Assembly: GCF_018324685.1 (NCBI RefSeq)
Contig: NZ_AP023354.1
Span: forward strand, 2,604,001 to 2,668,000
Length of the DNA stretch: 64,000 nucleotides
Source: Actinocatenispora sera
Lineage (GTDB): Bacteria; Actinomycetota; Actinomycetes; Mycobacteriales; Micromonosporaceae
Direction of reading: 5' to 3'
The position numbers were made by a program, and so were the translations under genes. Below are positions 1 to 9,043 of the stretch, piece by piece; within the stretch, counting starts at the first letter, position 1; each line of letters starts with the position of its first letter. The notes beneath the pieces are model-generated. The model saw nothing but the letters and a program-made list of their open reading frames with translations, was not told the origin of the DNA and made no database searches.

Positions 1-33
1 GAGCAATCCGGTGTTGACCATTCGCGCGCTCCT

Positions 34-59
34 ACTTCTGTAATGATCATTCAAGAAGT
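34..59. promoter_or_regulatory. Palindromic operator upstream of TetR gene
   Basis: The arms ACTTCT and AGAAGT flank a perfect core AATGATCATT, centred at 46.5, giving a 26-bp dyad. It lies about 40 bp upstream of the TetR start, which is the usual place for an autoregulatory TetR site. A TTGACC hexamer at 14-19 may be a -35 element. A second, smaller palindrome TAGCGATCGCTA lies at 77-88. The target gene could also be a divergent gene left of the window. Confidence 0.6.
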
Positions 60-100
60 AACCTAGCAGACATTGCTAGCGATCGCTATAGAATGGGCAC

Positions 101-709
101 ATGAAGACGGGCCGACCGCGGTCGTTCGATCGCACCGAGGCGCTCGAGGGTGCCATGGCCGTGTTCTGGGAGCACGGCTACGACGCGACGTCGATCGCCC
201 TCCTCACTCAGGCGCTCGGCATCGGCGCGCCCAGCGTGTACGCGGCCTTCGGCGACAAGCGGTCCTTGTTCCTTGCGGCGCTCGACCGGTACCTCCGCAC
301 CTACGGCTCCTTCACCGAACGCGCGTTGGCTGAGGAACCGAAGGCCCGAGACGCCGTCGAACGCCTGCTGCGCGAGGCGGCGGTCGCGTACACCAGGCCC
401 GAACATCCGCGCGGTTGCCTGCTGATCACCGCCGCGACCAACTGCTCCCCACAATCCGCTGACATCGCCGCCCACCTGCGTGACCTCCGCGCCGCGGGCC
501 GCCGCGTGCTCCACGACAAGATCGCCACCGCGACGCGAACGGGCGACATCCCCGCCCGCACCGACCCCCGGGCCCTCGCGGCCTTCTACACCGCCGTACT
601 CCAGGGCATGTCCGCGCAGGCTCGCGACGGCGCCACGAGAACCGACCTGGAACAGATCGCCGAGACAGCCCTCCGCGCCTGGCCAGCAGTGCCTTCCCGA
701 CTCCACTGA
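101..709 (+). CDS. TetR/AcrR family transcriptional regulator
   Basis: A 202-residue protein. Residues about 9-60 form a TetR helix-turn-helix (FDRTEALEGAMAVFWEHGYD, then a recognition region with SVYAAFGDKRSLF). The rest is a helical ligand-binding domain with a TetR_C-like region; CLLITAATNCS near residue 107 is typical of this subgroup. Length is normal for the family. The ATG follows a weak purine stretch. The palindrome at 34-59 suggests self-repression and control of a gene to the left. The ligand cannot be inferred. It ends 50 bp before the convergent response regulator. Confidence 0.9.
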   Translation: MKTGRPRSFDRTEALEGAMAVFWEHGYDATSIALLTQALGIGAPSVYAAFGDKRSLFLAALDRYLRTYGSFTERALAEEPKARDAVERLLREAAVAYTRPEHPRGCLLITAATNCSPQSADIAAHLRDLRAAGRRVLHDKIATATRTGDIPARTDPRALAAFYTAVLQGMSAQARDGATRTDLEQIAETALRAWPAVPSRLH

Positions 710-759
710 TCCGCAGCCGCAGCCGGCCGACGCTTGCCCGCGCCGGCAGCGTCCGTCGG

Positions 760-1404
760 TCAGGTGTCGAGGTAGTGGAGGATGGCGAGGATGCGGCGGC
801 TGTGGGTGGAGCGCTCGGGCAGGTCGAGCTTGGTAAAGATCGCGTTGACGTGCTTCTCCACCGCACTGCGGGAGACGAACAGCTGGGCGCCGATCGACGC
901 GTTGGTGTGGCCCTGCGCCATCAGGTCCAGCACGCTGCGTTCCCGCTCGGTCAGGCGGGACAGCGGATCGGTGTGGCTGGTGGCGGCGAGCAGCTGGCGG
1001 ACCACCTCGGGGTCGAAGGCGGTACCGCCGGCGCCGACCCGTACCAGCGCGTCGAGGAACTCGCCGACGTCGACCACCCGGTCCTTGAGCAGGTAGCCGA
1101 CGCCGGCCGGGTCGCCGGTGAGCAGCCGCGTCGCGTACCGCTTCTCGACGTACTGGGAGAGCACCAGCACCGCGACCTCCGGCCACCGCTGCCGGATGGT
1201 CAGCGCGGCGCGCAACCCCTCGTCGGTGTGCGTCGGCGGCATCCGTACGTCCAGCACGGCCACCTGCGGCCGGTCCTCGGCGACCGCGGCGAGCAGCGCG
1301 TCCGCGTCGCCGACCGCGGCGACGACCTGGTGGCCCTCCTCGGCCAGCAGCCGGACCAGCCCCTCGCGCAGCAGCGCCGAGTCCTCCGCCAGCGCTATCC
1401 GCAC
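760..1404 (-). CDS. NarL/FixJ family response regulator
   Basis: A 214-residue two-component response regulator. The receiver domain occupies residues 1-120 with acidic residues ED near 7-8, phospho-acceptor D52 in VLDVRMP, and K107 in LLKD. A LuxR-type helix-turn-helix is at about 148-205 (LTERERSVLDLMAQGHTNAS, then AVEKHVNAIFTKL). I chose GTG at 1404 because it gives a normal receiver start (VRIALAEDS) and has a GGAG site 6 nt upstream. The gene overlaps the end of the kinase gene by 10 bp, so the two are surely cotranscribed and act as a pair. Confidence 0.93.
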   Translation of the reverse strand: MRIALAEDSALLREGLVRLLAEEGHQVVAAVGDADALLAAVAEDRPQVAVLDVRMPPTHTDEGLRAALTIRQRWPEVAVLVLSQYVEKRYATRLLTGDPAGVGYLLKDRVVDVGEFLDALVRVGAGGTAFDPEVVRQLLAATSHTDPLSRLTERERSVLDLMAQGHTNASIGAQLFVSRSAVEKHVNAIFTKLDLPERSTHSRRILAILHYLDT

Positions 1405-2549
1405 GACGGCTCCGCGGCGCAGGCCGGGATCTCGGCGGTGACCAGGGTGGGACCGCCGGGTGGGCTGAACACCGAAAGCCGCCCGTCGACCGCGGCGAGC
1501 CGGCGGGCCAGTCCGGACAGGCCGGGCCCGGCCGGGTCGGCGCCGCCGCAGCCGTCGTCGTGCACCTCGATCCGGATCACGCCGGCCGCCTCGGTCAGCC
1601 GTACGGTCGCGGCGCGCGCGGTGGCGTGCTTGGCCGCGTTGGTGATCGCCTCGCACACCACGAAGTAGCAGGCCGCCTCGACGCCGGCCGGCGGGCGGGC
1701 CCGCAGCCGGTGGTCCAGCCGTACCGGCAGGCCGGCTCGTTCGGCGACCGACTCCAGCGCCGCGGGCAGGCCGGCGGAGTCCAGCGCCGACGGGTACACG
1801 CGCCAGGCCACCTCGCGCAGCTCCACCAGCGCCCGGCGGGACTCCTCGTGCGCGGCGCGCAGCAGGTCGGTGGAGCGCTGCGGGTCGGTGGCGCGGCGGG
1901 CCCGGCCGAGCAGCATGCCGAGCGCCACCAGGCGCTGCTGCACGCCGTCGTGCAGGTCGCGCTCGATCCGGCGGCGTTCGCCGTCGACCGCGGCGACCAC
2001 CGCGGCCCGGCTGACCGACAGCTCGTCGATGCGGTGCTCCAGGGCGGCGCGGCCGGGCCGGACGGCCCAGTTCGCCCAGCGCAGGTCCAGCGCGGCGACG
2101 GCGATCATCCCCTGCACCGCGAGGAACGCGAGAACCAGCCCGGCCGCCGCGAGGTAGCCCACGATCGGCCAGGACGGGGTGATGCCGTCCAGCGGCCGCC
2201 CGGTCAGCCAGCCCGCCACCAGCCGCACGCCGGCGACCAGGCCGGCGCCGAACAGGGTCAGCACGGCGCCGCCGAGCAGCCCGAGTCCCAGCCGTACCAG
2301 CAGGTACCCGACGCCGCGGGCGACGTGCGGCGGGTCCGGCCGGGTGGCGGGCCAGCGGGTGGCGCGGGACAGCTCGGCGGCGGTCAGCCGGCGCAGCGCC
2401 GCGCCGACCACCCGGCGTGGCGCCGGCCGGCCCAGGGTGACCAGCACGGCCAGCCCGGCCGCGGCCAGCACCAGCGCGTCGAACGGTACGGTCAGCGCGC
2501 CCACCAGCAGCGCGGCGACGGCGCGGGCCGGACGGGGCAGGTACCGCAC
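1395..2549 (-). CDS. Sensor histidine kinase, NarL-partner type (HisKA_3)
   Basis: A 384-residue membrane kinase. The N-terminal half has about four to five hydrophobic segments (residues about 10-40, 85-110, 128-155) and only short exposed loops. The dimerisation/phosphoacceptor box ERDLHDGVQQRLVALG carries H200. The ATPase domain has an N-box (CEAITNAAKHA) and glycine boxes (HDDGCGGA, GPGLSGLARRL). The start is GTG, 8 nt after the DedA stop. With the downstream regulator it forms a complete two-component system; the likely signal is a membrane or envelope state, since the first gene of the operon is a DedA protein. Confidence 0.92.
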   Translation of the reverse strand: MRYLPRPARAVAALLVGALTVPFDALVLAAAGLAVLVTLGRPAPRRVVGAALRRLTAAELSRATRWPATRPDPPHVARGVGYLLVRLGLGLLGGAVLTLFGAGLVAGVRLVAGWLTGRPLDGITPSWPIVGYLAAAGLVLAFLAVQGMIAVAALDLRWANWAVRPGRAALEHRIDELSVSRAAVVAAVDGERRRIERDLHDGVQQRLVALGMLLGRARRATDPQRSTDLLRAAHEESRRALVELREVAWRVYPSALDSAGLPAALESVAERAGLPVRLDHRLRARPPAGVEAACYFVVCEAITNAAKHATARAATVRLTEAAGVIRIEVHDDGCGGADPAGPGLSGLARRLAAVDGRLSVFSPPGGPTLVTAEIPACAAEPSCG

Positions 2550-2557
2550 GGCGGCGC

Positions 2558-3760
2558 CTAGGCTCGGCCGTCGGGCTCGGTGGACCGGGACGAGCCGTAC
2601 ACGGTGCCGCGGAACCGCTTCACCAGCGTCGGCTCCCCGTCTGTCACCGGCCGCCCGTCCGCGGTTCGATCGGACCCCGGGTACGGGTGGGTCTCCGGCG
2701 CCGGGCCGGCCGCGTGGCGTGGCGCGGCGGGGTCGGCGGACGCGTGCTGCGGTCCGGAGGCGGCGCCGGCCGGCGGGAATCCCGCCGGCGAGTGCTCGCC
2801 GGAGTAGCTGGACCCGGCGTACGCACCGCCGGACCGGTACCCGCCGCTCTGCTCGGGCCGCTGGTAGCCGCCGCTGTCGTCCGGGTGGTTGCCGTCACGG
2901 CCGTCCGGGCCGTACCCGGTGCGCCCGGCCGGCGGTTGCCCGGCGCGGCCGTACGGGTCGGGGTGGCCGTACGGCTCGCGGTGGTCGGCAAGGTCGCGGT
3001 GGTCGGCGGGGGCGCCGGTGGGCAGGCCGTAACCGGCCGGGCCGGGGTCGTCGTCGACCGCCAGCGCGGCGAAGCCGGGATGGTCGTCGGCCTCGTCGGG
3101 GCCGGCGGCGGCGCGCCGCCGGCGCAGCAGCCGGGAGACCACGAAGTACGCGATGGCCAGCACGATCAGCACGATGATCGCCTTGGAGAAGTAGCTGCCG
3201 TACTTCTCGACCTTCTCCCAGTTGGCCCCGAGCGAGTATCCAGCGAGCACGAACACGGTGTTCCAGATCGCCGATCCGGCCGCGGACAGCAGCGTGAACT
3301 TCAGCAACGGCATGCGTTCCAGCCCGGCCGGCAGCGAGATCAGGCTGCGGAACACCGGGACGAACCGGCCGAAGAACACCGCCTTGGTGCCGTGCTTGCG
3401 GAAGAACGCCTCGGTGCGCTCGATCTCGTGCACCTGCACCAGCGGGATCTTCGCCGCCCAGCGCAGCACCCGCTCGCGGCCGAACGCCGCGCCGATGTAG
3501 TACATCGCGATCGAGCCGACGATCGAGCCGATGGTGGTCCAGACCAGCGCCGCGTACAGGTTGATGCTGCCGCGGCTCGCGGCGAACCCGGCCAGCGGCA
3601 GGATCACCTCGCTCGGCAGCACCGGGATGATGCTGTCCAGCGCGTTCGCCAGGCCCGCACCGGGGCTGCCGGCCACGTCCATGATCTTGGTGGCCCAGTC
3701 GGCGACCGTACCGGCGAGGCCGCCGCCGGCACTGCCGTCCGCCAGCAGGATCAGGCTCAC
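2558..3760 (-). CDS. DedA family membrane protein with disordered C-terminal tail
   Basis: A 400-residue protein. Residues about 40-210 are a DedA/SNARE-associated domain (VILPLAGFAASRG, then FGRFVPVFRSLISLPAGLERM with the conserved FxRFxPxxR pattern, ending in a transmembrane helix and RRRR). DedA proteins are membrane lipid scramblases or proton-dependent transporters. The last 170 residues are a Gly/Pro/Tyr/Asp-rich, probably cytoplasmic, disordered tail, much longer than in short bacterial DedA proteins. I placed the start at GTG 3760 because GAGGGGGA lies about 8 nt upstream; an in-frame start at 3874 has no such site. It leads an operon with the two-component pair. Confidence 0.88.
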   Translation of the reverse strand: MSLILLADGSAGGGLAGTVADWATKIMDVAGSPGAGLANALDSIIPVLPSEVILPLAGFAASRGSINLYAALVWTTIGSIVGSIAMYYIGAAFGRERVLRWAAKIPLVQVHEIERTEAFFRKHGTKAVFFGRFVPVFRSLISLPAGLERMPLLKFTLLSAAGSAIWNTVFVLAGYSLGANWEKVEKYGSYFSKAIIVLIVLAIAYFVVSRLLRRRRAAAGPDEADDHPGFAALAVDDDPGPAGYGLPTGAPADHRDLADHREPYGHPDPYGRAGQPPAGRTGYGPDGRDGNHPDDSGGYQRPEQSGGYRSGGAYAGSSYSGEHSPAGFPPAGAASGPQHASADPAAPRHAAGPAPETHPYPGSDRTADGRPVTDGEPTLVKRFRGTVYGSSRSTEPDGRA

Positions 3761-4038
3761 GCGCGCATCCCCCTCGTCGCATCGCCGAGTCGGCGTCGGT
3801 TCATGCGGACCAACGCTACGGGGCCGAACTGTGCTTCCGCCATGTGGACGCGCTCCCCGTCCACCTGTGGACAACCGCAGTACGCACCGTTCACCGTGCC
3901 CTTGCCGTGCTCGGACACGGGGGCTGACCCGACCCCGGACGGGGTGAAGGCGTCAGGTCGGGTTGGGGAGGTGACGCCAGGGTGTTGCGCCGCGATCCGG
4001 ACGAAAGTGGTAGCGAGCCCAGCGAGGAGGAGACCCCG

Positions 4039-4791
4039 ATGAGTCAGACCCAGGTGCGTCCCGCGCCGACCCCGGCCCGGCGCCGGTCGCGCGGCTGGTG
4101 GCTGGTGCCGTTCGCGGCGGTGTGGCTGCTGATCCTGTCGTACATGCTGTCGGCGTACCTGCCGCCCGAGATGCGCACCAGCCGGGTACCGGTCGTCGGC
4201 CACCCGGTGCACTACTGGCTGCTGGTGGCGCACATCGGTACCGCCACGATCGCCACGCTGACCGGGTTCGGCCAGTTCTGGCCGTGGCTGCGGCGCACCC
4301 ATCCGCGGGTGCACCGCTACGTCGGCCGGGCGTACTTCTTCGCCGGGGTGTTCCCGTCGATCGTGCTGGCGGTGCCGGTGGCGCTGCTGAGCTCGTTCGG
4401 CTTCGCCAACGTCGCCGGGCTGCTCGCGCTGGACGCGGCCTGGGCGGTCACCGCCGTCGCCGGACTGCGGGCCGCCGTGCAGGGCCGGTACCCGGATCAT
4501 CGCCGGTGGATGATCCGCAACTTCGCGGTGACGCTCGCCTCGCTGGCGTCCCGCCCGTGGCAGCTGCTGATGTCGGTACTGGTGTTCGGGTTCGCCGACA
4601 GCCCGATCTACCACGGCGACACGCTGACGATGATCCACGATGTGGCGAGCTCCAGCGTGTGGCTCGCCCTGGCCGGCAACCTCGTGGTGGTCGAGATCTA
4701 CCTGGCCCGCCGGTACCCGCACCGGGTGGCCCGGGCCGTGCCGCGGGTGCGCCGGGAGAAGGCGCCGGTGCTGGAGTCGGTGTCGCGCTGA
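4039..4791 (+). CDS. DUF2306 family membrane protein
   Basis: A 250-residue protein with about six hydrophobic segments. The conserved features of the DUF2306 family are visible: HPRVHRYVGRAYFF near residue 92 and HRRWMIRNF near 154, followed by SRPWQLLM. These histidines and arginines are near membrane faces and may bind a cofactor, but no activity is established. The start at ATG 4039 has a strong GAGGAGGAG site; the longer reading frame from 3982 lacks one. It stands alone, divergent from the DedA operon and convergent with the VOC gene. Confidence 0.85.
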   Translation: MSQTQVRPAPTPARRRSRGWWLVPFAAVWLLILSYMLSAYLPPEMRTSRVPVVGHPVHYWLLVAHIGTATIATLTGFGQFWPWLRRTHPRVHRYVGRAYFFAGVFPSIVLAVPVALLSSFGFANVAGLLALDAAWAVTAVAGLRAAVQGRYPDHRRWMIRNFAVTLASLASRPWQLLMSVLVFGFADSPIYHGDTLTMIHDVASSSVWLALAGNLVVVEIYLARRYPHRVARAVPRVRREKAPVLESVSR

Positions 4792-4872
4792 GGTACCACC
4801 GGACGGTCGGACGGCGTCGAGGGGTCGCCGCCCGGCCGCCGCGGCCTGCGGGCCGGCGCCGCGGCCCGGCGG

Positions 4873-5496
4873 TCAGTGCTCGTGGGCCGGGACCAGCGCC
4901 GGGGCCCAGGCGAAGGCGTCCGGGTCGGCGAAGGTACCGGCGTCGGCGCCGATGGTGAGCCGGTGCGAGCCGGTGCCGCCGGCGTCGACCCCGAGGTCCT
5001 TGGCCGCCGCGCGCCGGGTGTACAGGGCCAGCTTGATCGGCGCGGTGCCGAACTCGACGTACTTGCTGCCGAAGCTCTTGGTCAGCGGCAGGCCACGGCC
5101 GAGGTAGTACTTCTTGGTCGCGCCGACGTCGGAGGCGCCGAGCAGCAGCACGATGTCGTCCACCCGGCGGCTGGCCGGGCCGGTGTCCTTCTTGGCCGAG
5201 GTGGCGATCTTCCAGATCACGCCGTACGGGTCGCGCAGCACGCCGGCGTAGCCCCAGAAGCCCTTCGCGGCGGGCTTGAGGGCGGTCGCGCCGCCGGCGA
5301 GCGCGGTACCCATCAGGCTGTCCACGGTGCTCGGCTGGGCCACCACCAGCGACACCGCGAAGCCGCGGAAGCCGGTCGTGGGTGGTTGCCCCCCGCGTAC
5401 CCGGATCCGGTCGCCGACGCCGAACGCGGCGGCGTAGTAGGCGTCGGCCGCCGCGGTGTCGGCGACGTCGAAGGTGAGGTGGTGGATCGCGGTCAT
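4873..5496 (-). CDS. VOC (glyoxalase/bleomycin resistance) superfamily protein
   Basis: A 207-residue protein with two tandem VOC half-domains. The first begins ITAIHHLTFDVAD-like (TAIHHLTFDVAD) and ends DPYGVIWKI; the second starts near residue 118 (VDDIVLLLGASDVGATKKYY). Such proteins bind metal and act as dioxygenases, lyases or binding proteins for toxic compounds; the substrate is unknown. ATG 5496 has an AGAAGAG site. It is divergent from a LuxR-type regulator, which may control it. Confidence 0.85.
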   Translation of the reverse strand: MTAIHHLTFDVADTAAADAYYAAAFGVGDRIRVRGGQPPTTGFRGFAVSLVVAQPSTVDSLMGTALAGGATALKPAAKGFWGYAGVLRDPYGVIWKIATSAKKDTGPASRRVDDIVLLLGASDVGATKKYYLGRGLPLTKSFGSKYVEFGTAPIKLALYTRRAAAKDLGVDAGGTGSHRLTIGADAGTFADPDAFAWAPALVPAHEH

Positions 5497-5580
5497 GACA
5501 GCTCTTCTCTGTACGGATCGGGCCGGTCCGGGAGGCGAACCGGGAGTGGTTTCAGCCTCTCGCCGTGGCGGTCGACGCAC

Positions 5581-5599
5581 ATCCGTGCTGACCACGGAT
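5581..5599. promoter_or_regulatory. Inverted repeat in divergent VOC/LuxR spacer
   Basis: ATCCGTG and CACGGAT form a perfect 7-bp dyad with a 5-nt spacer, 23 nt upstream of the LuxR-type regulator start. It is a candidate operator for this divergent pair. Confidence 0.4.
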
Positions 5600-5622
5600 C
5601 CGGCCCGGAGCGGTACGGGAGA

Positions 5623-8469
5623 ATGGCCGGCGTGAGTGCGCCGGTGGAGGTCTCGGCTCGGGAAGCCGAGGTGTTGCAGCTGGTCGGGCGCCATCTCAGC
5701 AACGCCGAGATCGGGGCACAGCTGTTCATTTCGGTCCGTACCGTCGAGAGTCACGTTTCCTCGCTGCTGCGCAAGCTGGGCGCCCCGGACAGGCGGGCGC
5801 TGGCCCGGCGCGCGGCCGAACCGGCGCGGCCGGCACTGCCTGCGCCGGCGACCTCGTTCGTCGGCCGGGCAACCGAACGGGCCGAGCTCGCCGCGGCACT
5901 CGCGGCGCACCGGCTGGTCACCGCGCTCGGCGCCGGCGGCGTCGGCAAGACCCGGCTGGCCCTGGCGGTCGCGGCGGACGTGGCCGGCTCGTACCGGGAC
6001 GGGGTGTGGTTCGTCGACCTGGCGCCGACCAGCGATCCCCGCATGGTCGCCGCCGCGGTGGCGGGTGCGCTCGGGCTCGGCGAGCAGCCGGGCCGCGGCA
6101 TGGCCGAGTCGGTGTCGGCCGCACTGGCCGACCGGCAGGCGCTGCTGGTCCTGGACAACTGCGAGCAGGTACGCGACGGGGTGGCCGACTTCGCCGATCG
6201 GCTGCTCGCGGCATGCCCGCAGGTCACGGCGCTGGCCACCAGCCGGGCCCGGCTGCTGGTGCCGTTCGAGTACACCTACCCGGTGCCGCCGCTGTCGCTG
6301 TCCGGCGACGGTACGTCAGAGGCGGTGGCGCTGTTCGTCGACCGCGCGGCGGCGGGCGGCGCCCGGCCGGAGCCGGCGGTACGGGACGCGGTCGCGGCGA
6401 TCTGCCGCCGGCTGGACGGGATGGCGCTGGCGATCGAGCTGGCCGCGGCGCGCTGGCCGGCGCTGGGGCCGGACGGCCTGGCCGCCGCGCTGGCCGACCC
6501 GCTGCGGACGCTGGCCGGTGGCTCCCGCGCGCACGACCGGCACCGTTCGGTGCGCGCCGCGCTGGACTGGAGCCACGCCCTGCTGGACCCCGATGCGCAG
6601 GCGTTGCTGCGCCGGACCTCGGTGTTCGCGGCACCGTTCACCGTCGCCGCGGCGGCCGAGGTGGCCGCGGTCGACGCCGGTAGCGCGGCCGACGCGTTGG
6701 CCCGGCTCACCGAGCAGAGCCTGCTGGTGGTGTCCGCAGCGCCGGCCGGCACCCGGTACCGGGCGCTGGAGACGATCCGGCAGTACGGGGCCGAGCGGCT
6801 CGCGGCGGCCGGCGAGGAGGCCGACACCCGGGTCCGGCAGCTGCGCTGGTGCCTGGCGGCCGCGGCCGAGCTGGCCGCGGGCGGCGACGACTGGCGGGCC
6901 CGGTTCGACGCGGTCGCCGACGACCTGCGTGCGGCGCTGGGCTGGGCGGCCGACCGCTGCGCACCGTCGCCGGACATCGCCCCGCCCGGGACACTCGGTG
7001 ACACCGCGCCGACGGGCCCGCGCCTGGCGGCGCTGCGGGAGGACGCGTGCCTGCTGGCGAGCCGGCTGGCGGAGCTGGCGTTCACCCGGAACCTGACCGG
7101 TGAGTCGCAGGCCCGGTACGAGCAGGCCGCCGGGCTCGCGGCCGACCCGGCACGGGCGGCGCCGATGCTGCGGCGGGCCGCGGCCGTGGCCGGCTGCCGC
7201 ACCCGCGGCGACGACGCGTACCGCCTGCACCGGGCGGCGGCCGAGGCGGCCCGCGCGGCCGGCGACCTCGCCGGCGTCGCGACCGACCTGGCCACCGCCG
7301 CAACCTGCGCGTACCGGTTCTCCACCAAGTTCGAGCGACTGCCGGCCCCGGCCGAGGTACTGGCGCTGCTGGCCGAGGCGCGGCAGCTGGCCGGCGCCGA
7401 CCCGGCGGCGCGCGCGGCGGTGGCGCTGGCCGAGGCCGGGGTGCTCGCGGACGCCTTCGGGGCGGCGCAGGGCCCGCCGGACAACGCGGTACCCGACACG
7501 ATCGCCGCGGCCGAGCGGGCGGTGACGCTGGCCCGCCGTACCGGGGACCCGATCGCCGAGTCTGCGGCGCTGGACGCGCTGACGGGGGCGCAGAGCTGGG
7601 CCGGCGACACGTTCGGTACCGCCGCCACCGCGCGGCGCCGCATCACGCTGCTGCGGTCGCTGCCGGTGACGCCGGCCAGCGCGCACGAGCTGGTCGACGC
7701 GCTGGGCATGGCGGTGGAGACCAGCCTGGGCGTCGGTGACCTTCCCGGCGCGTACCGCTGGGGGCGGCAGCTGGCCGACCATCCGTTGCTGGCCGAGGTC
7801 GGCCACCGGGCGACCGCCTGGCTGCTGGTCGCCGACGCGCTGGCCGGCAACGTGGCCGGGATCGGTACCCGCAGCGACCGGTTCCGCGAGGGCTGGCGGC
7901 GCGCCGGCAGCCCGGCGACCGCGGTGTTCACCCCGGCGGCGACCGGGGTGGCGGCGATCCACGCGCTGCGCGGCGACGAGGCGGCGCGGCGCGAGTGGGA
8001 GGCGATCCGGGACCGGCTCGGTACGCCGCCGGAGCACGCCTACGGCTACGGCGCGGTGTTCGACGCGCTGCGGTTGCTGCACGAGGGCGAGGTGGCGGCC
8101 GCGGTCGACCGGACCGCGCCGGAGCCGGACGAGGTGTGGAAGTGGGTCACCTGGATCTGGCTGCACTGGTACGTGGCGCTCCGGGCCGAGGCCGCCGTAC
8201 TCGCCGGCGATCCCGCCGCGCGCGACCGGGTCGCCGCGGCCCGGACGATCGTGGCCGGCAATCCGGTGGCTACCGCGCTGGTCGAGCGGGCCGCGGCGCT
8301 GCTCGACGGCGACCGGGACCGGCTGCTCGCCACCGCTGCGGCGTTCGACGTCGCCGAGTGCGGCTACCAGGTGGCCCGTACGTTCGTGCTGGCCGGCGGC
8401 GAGCACGCCGAGCGGGGCGCCCGCATGGTCGCCGAGCTCGGCCTCGCCCCGATGACCCCGCCGCCCTGA
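5623..8469 (+). CDS. LuxR-family regulator with N-terminal HTH, NB-ARC ATPase and TPR-like arm
   Basis: A 948-residue signal-transducing ATPase regulator. A LuxR helix-turn-helix sits at the N-terminus (residues about 10-62: AREAEVLQLVGRHLSNAEIG, TVESHVSSLLRKL), the reverse of the usual LAL order. An NB-ARC-type ATPase follows, with Walker A GAGGVGKT at 103-110 and Walker B LLVLDNCEQ at about 174-182, then RLDGMALAIELAAAR typical of AfsR/SARP-like ATPases. Residues about 400-948 are alpha-helical, alanine-rich repeats (TPR-like). ATG 5623 sits right after GGGAGA; in-frame GTG 5632 is an equally good start. Probably controls the divergent VOC gene. Confidence 0.9.
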   Translation: MAGVSAPVEVSAREAEVLQLVGRHLSNAEIGAQLFISVRTVESHVSSLLRKLGAPDRRALARRAAEPARPALPAPATSFVGRATERAELAAALAAHRLVTALGAGGVGKTRLALAVAADVAGSYRDGVWFVDLAPTSDPRMVAAAVAGALGLGEQPGRGMAESVSAALADRQALLVLDNCEQVRDGVADFADRLLAACPQVTALATSRARLLVPFEYTYPVPPLSLSGDGTSEAVALFVDRAAAGGARPEPAVRDAVAAICRRLDGMALAIELAAARWPALGPDGLAAALADPLRTLAGGSRAHDRHRSVRAALDWSHALLDPDAQALLRRTSVFAAPFTVAAAAEVAAVDAGSAADALARLTEQSLLVVSAAPAGTRYRALETIRQYGAERLAAAGEEADTRVRQLRWCLAAAAELAAGGDDWRARFDAVADDLRAALGWAADRCAPSPDIAPPGTLGDTAPTGPRLAALREDACLLASRLAELAFTRNLTGESQARYEQAAGLAADPARAAPMLRRAAAVAGCRTRGDDAYRLHRAAAEAARAAGDLAGVATDLATAATCAYRFSTKFERLPAPAEVLALLAEARQLAGADPAARAAVALAEAGVLADAFGAAQGPPDNAVPDTIAAAERAVTLARRTGDPIAESAALDALTGAQSWAGDTFGTAATARRRITLLRSLPVTPASAHELVDALGMAVETSLGVGDLPGAYRWGRQLADHPLLAEVGHRATAWLLVADALAGNVAGIGTRSDRFREGWRRAGSPATAVFTPAATGVAAIHALRGDEAARREWEAIRDRLGTPPEHAYGYGAVFDALRLLHEGEVAAAVDRTAPEPDEVWKWVTWIWLHWYVALRAEAAVLAGDPAARDRVAAARTIVAGNPVATALVERAAALLDGDRDRLLATAAAFDVAECGYQVARTFVLAGGEHAERGARMVAELGLAPMTPPP

Positions 8470-8554
8470 GCGCTCGCCCGGGCGCGTCGGTTCGGGACCG
8501 CGGCCGCGATGCGCTTCGCCCGTCGCTGGCACCGCGTCGTTTCGGCCGCGCGGG

Positions 8555-9034
8555 TCAGTCCATCGTCTCGGTGCGGGCGATCTCGGCCAGCGCGGCGCGG
8601 AGGTAGCCGGCGAGCGGGTGCGGCGCGCCGGCGGCCAGCCGGGCGATCAGCAGCGGGCCGTGCCCGGCCACCTCGGCCGCGGCCAGCGGCAACGGTTCTC
8701 CGTCGGCCTCGTGCACGCCCAGCGCGCCGGCGATCAGCGTCATCGCCACGGTCGGGTCGAACTCCGGGTACCAGCGGGCCGCGCCCGCGCAGTCGGTGAG
8801 CACGGCGCGCAGGTCGTCGCCGGTCAACCCGTCCGGGTAGCGCTCCTCCAGCAGCAGCCGCACCGTCTCGCCGGCCACGATGCCGACCTGCTCGGCGTGG
8901 TGACCGGCGAGCCGGGCGGTCGCCACCTGGTACCCGTCGGCGTCGGTGTCGCGGGCCGCGGTCACCGCGGCGACGGTCGCCTCGGCGATGCCGCGGGCCG
9001 GCTGGGGCAGGTCGTACCACTCGGAGCTGTGCAC
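8555..9034 (-). CDS. Conserved hypothetical protein
   Basis: A 159-residue soluble, mostly helical protein beginning with GTG. It has no signal peptide or membrane segment and I do not recognise a family. Acidic and histidine-containing stretches (ARLAGHHAEQVGIVAGETV, RWYPEFDPTVAMTLIAGAL) may be structural. It starts 9 nt after the stop of the peroxiredoxin-like gene, so the two are almost certainly cotranscribed and may share a redox-related role. Confidence 0.7.
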   Translation of the reverse strand: MHSSEWYDLPQPARGIAEATVAAVTAARDTDADGYQVATARLAGHHAEQVGIVAGETVRLLLEERYPDGLTGDDLRAVLTDCAGAARWYPEFDPTVAMTLIAGALGVHEADGEPLPLAAAEVAGHGPLLIARLAAGAPHPLAGYLRAALAEIARTETMD

Positions 9035-9043
9035 CCCGCCGTT

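Noticed and set aside
73-333. Small plus-strand frame starting at TTG 73
   Set aside because: It overlaps the TetR gene in another frame, is Arg-rich, and has no ribosome site.
6316-8532. Long minus-strand reading frame opposite the LuxR-NB-ARC gene
   Set aside because: It is rich in Arg/Gly/Pro, has no recognisable domain, and is the usual antisense shadow of a high-GC gene with a clear domain order on the plus strand.
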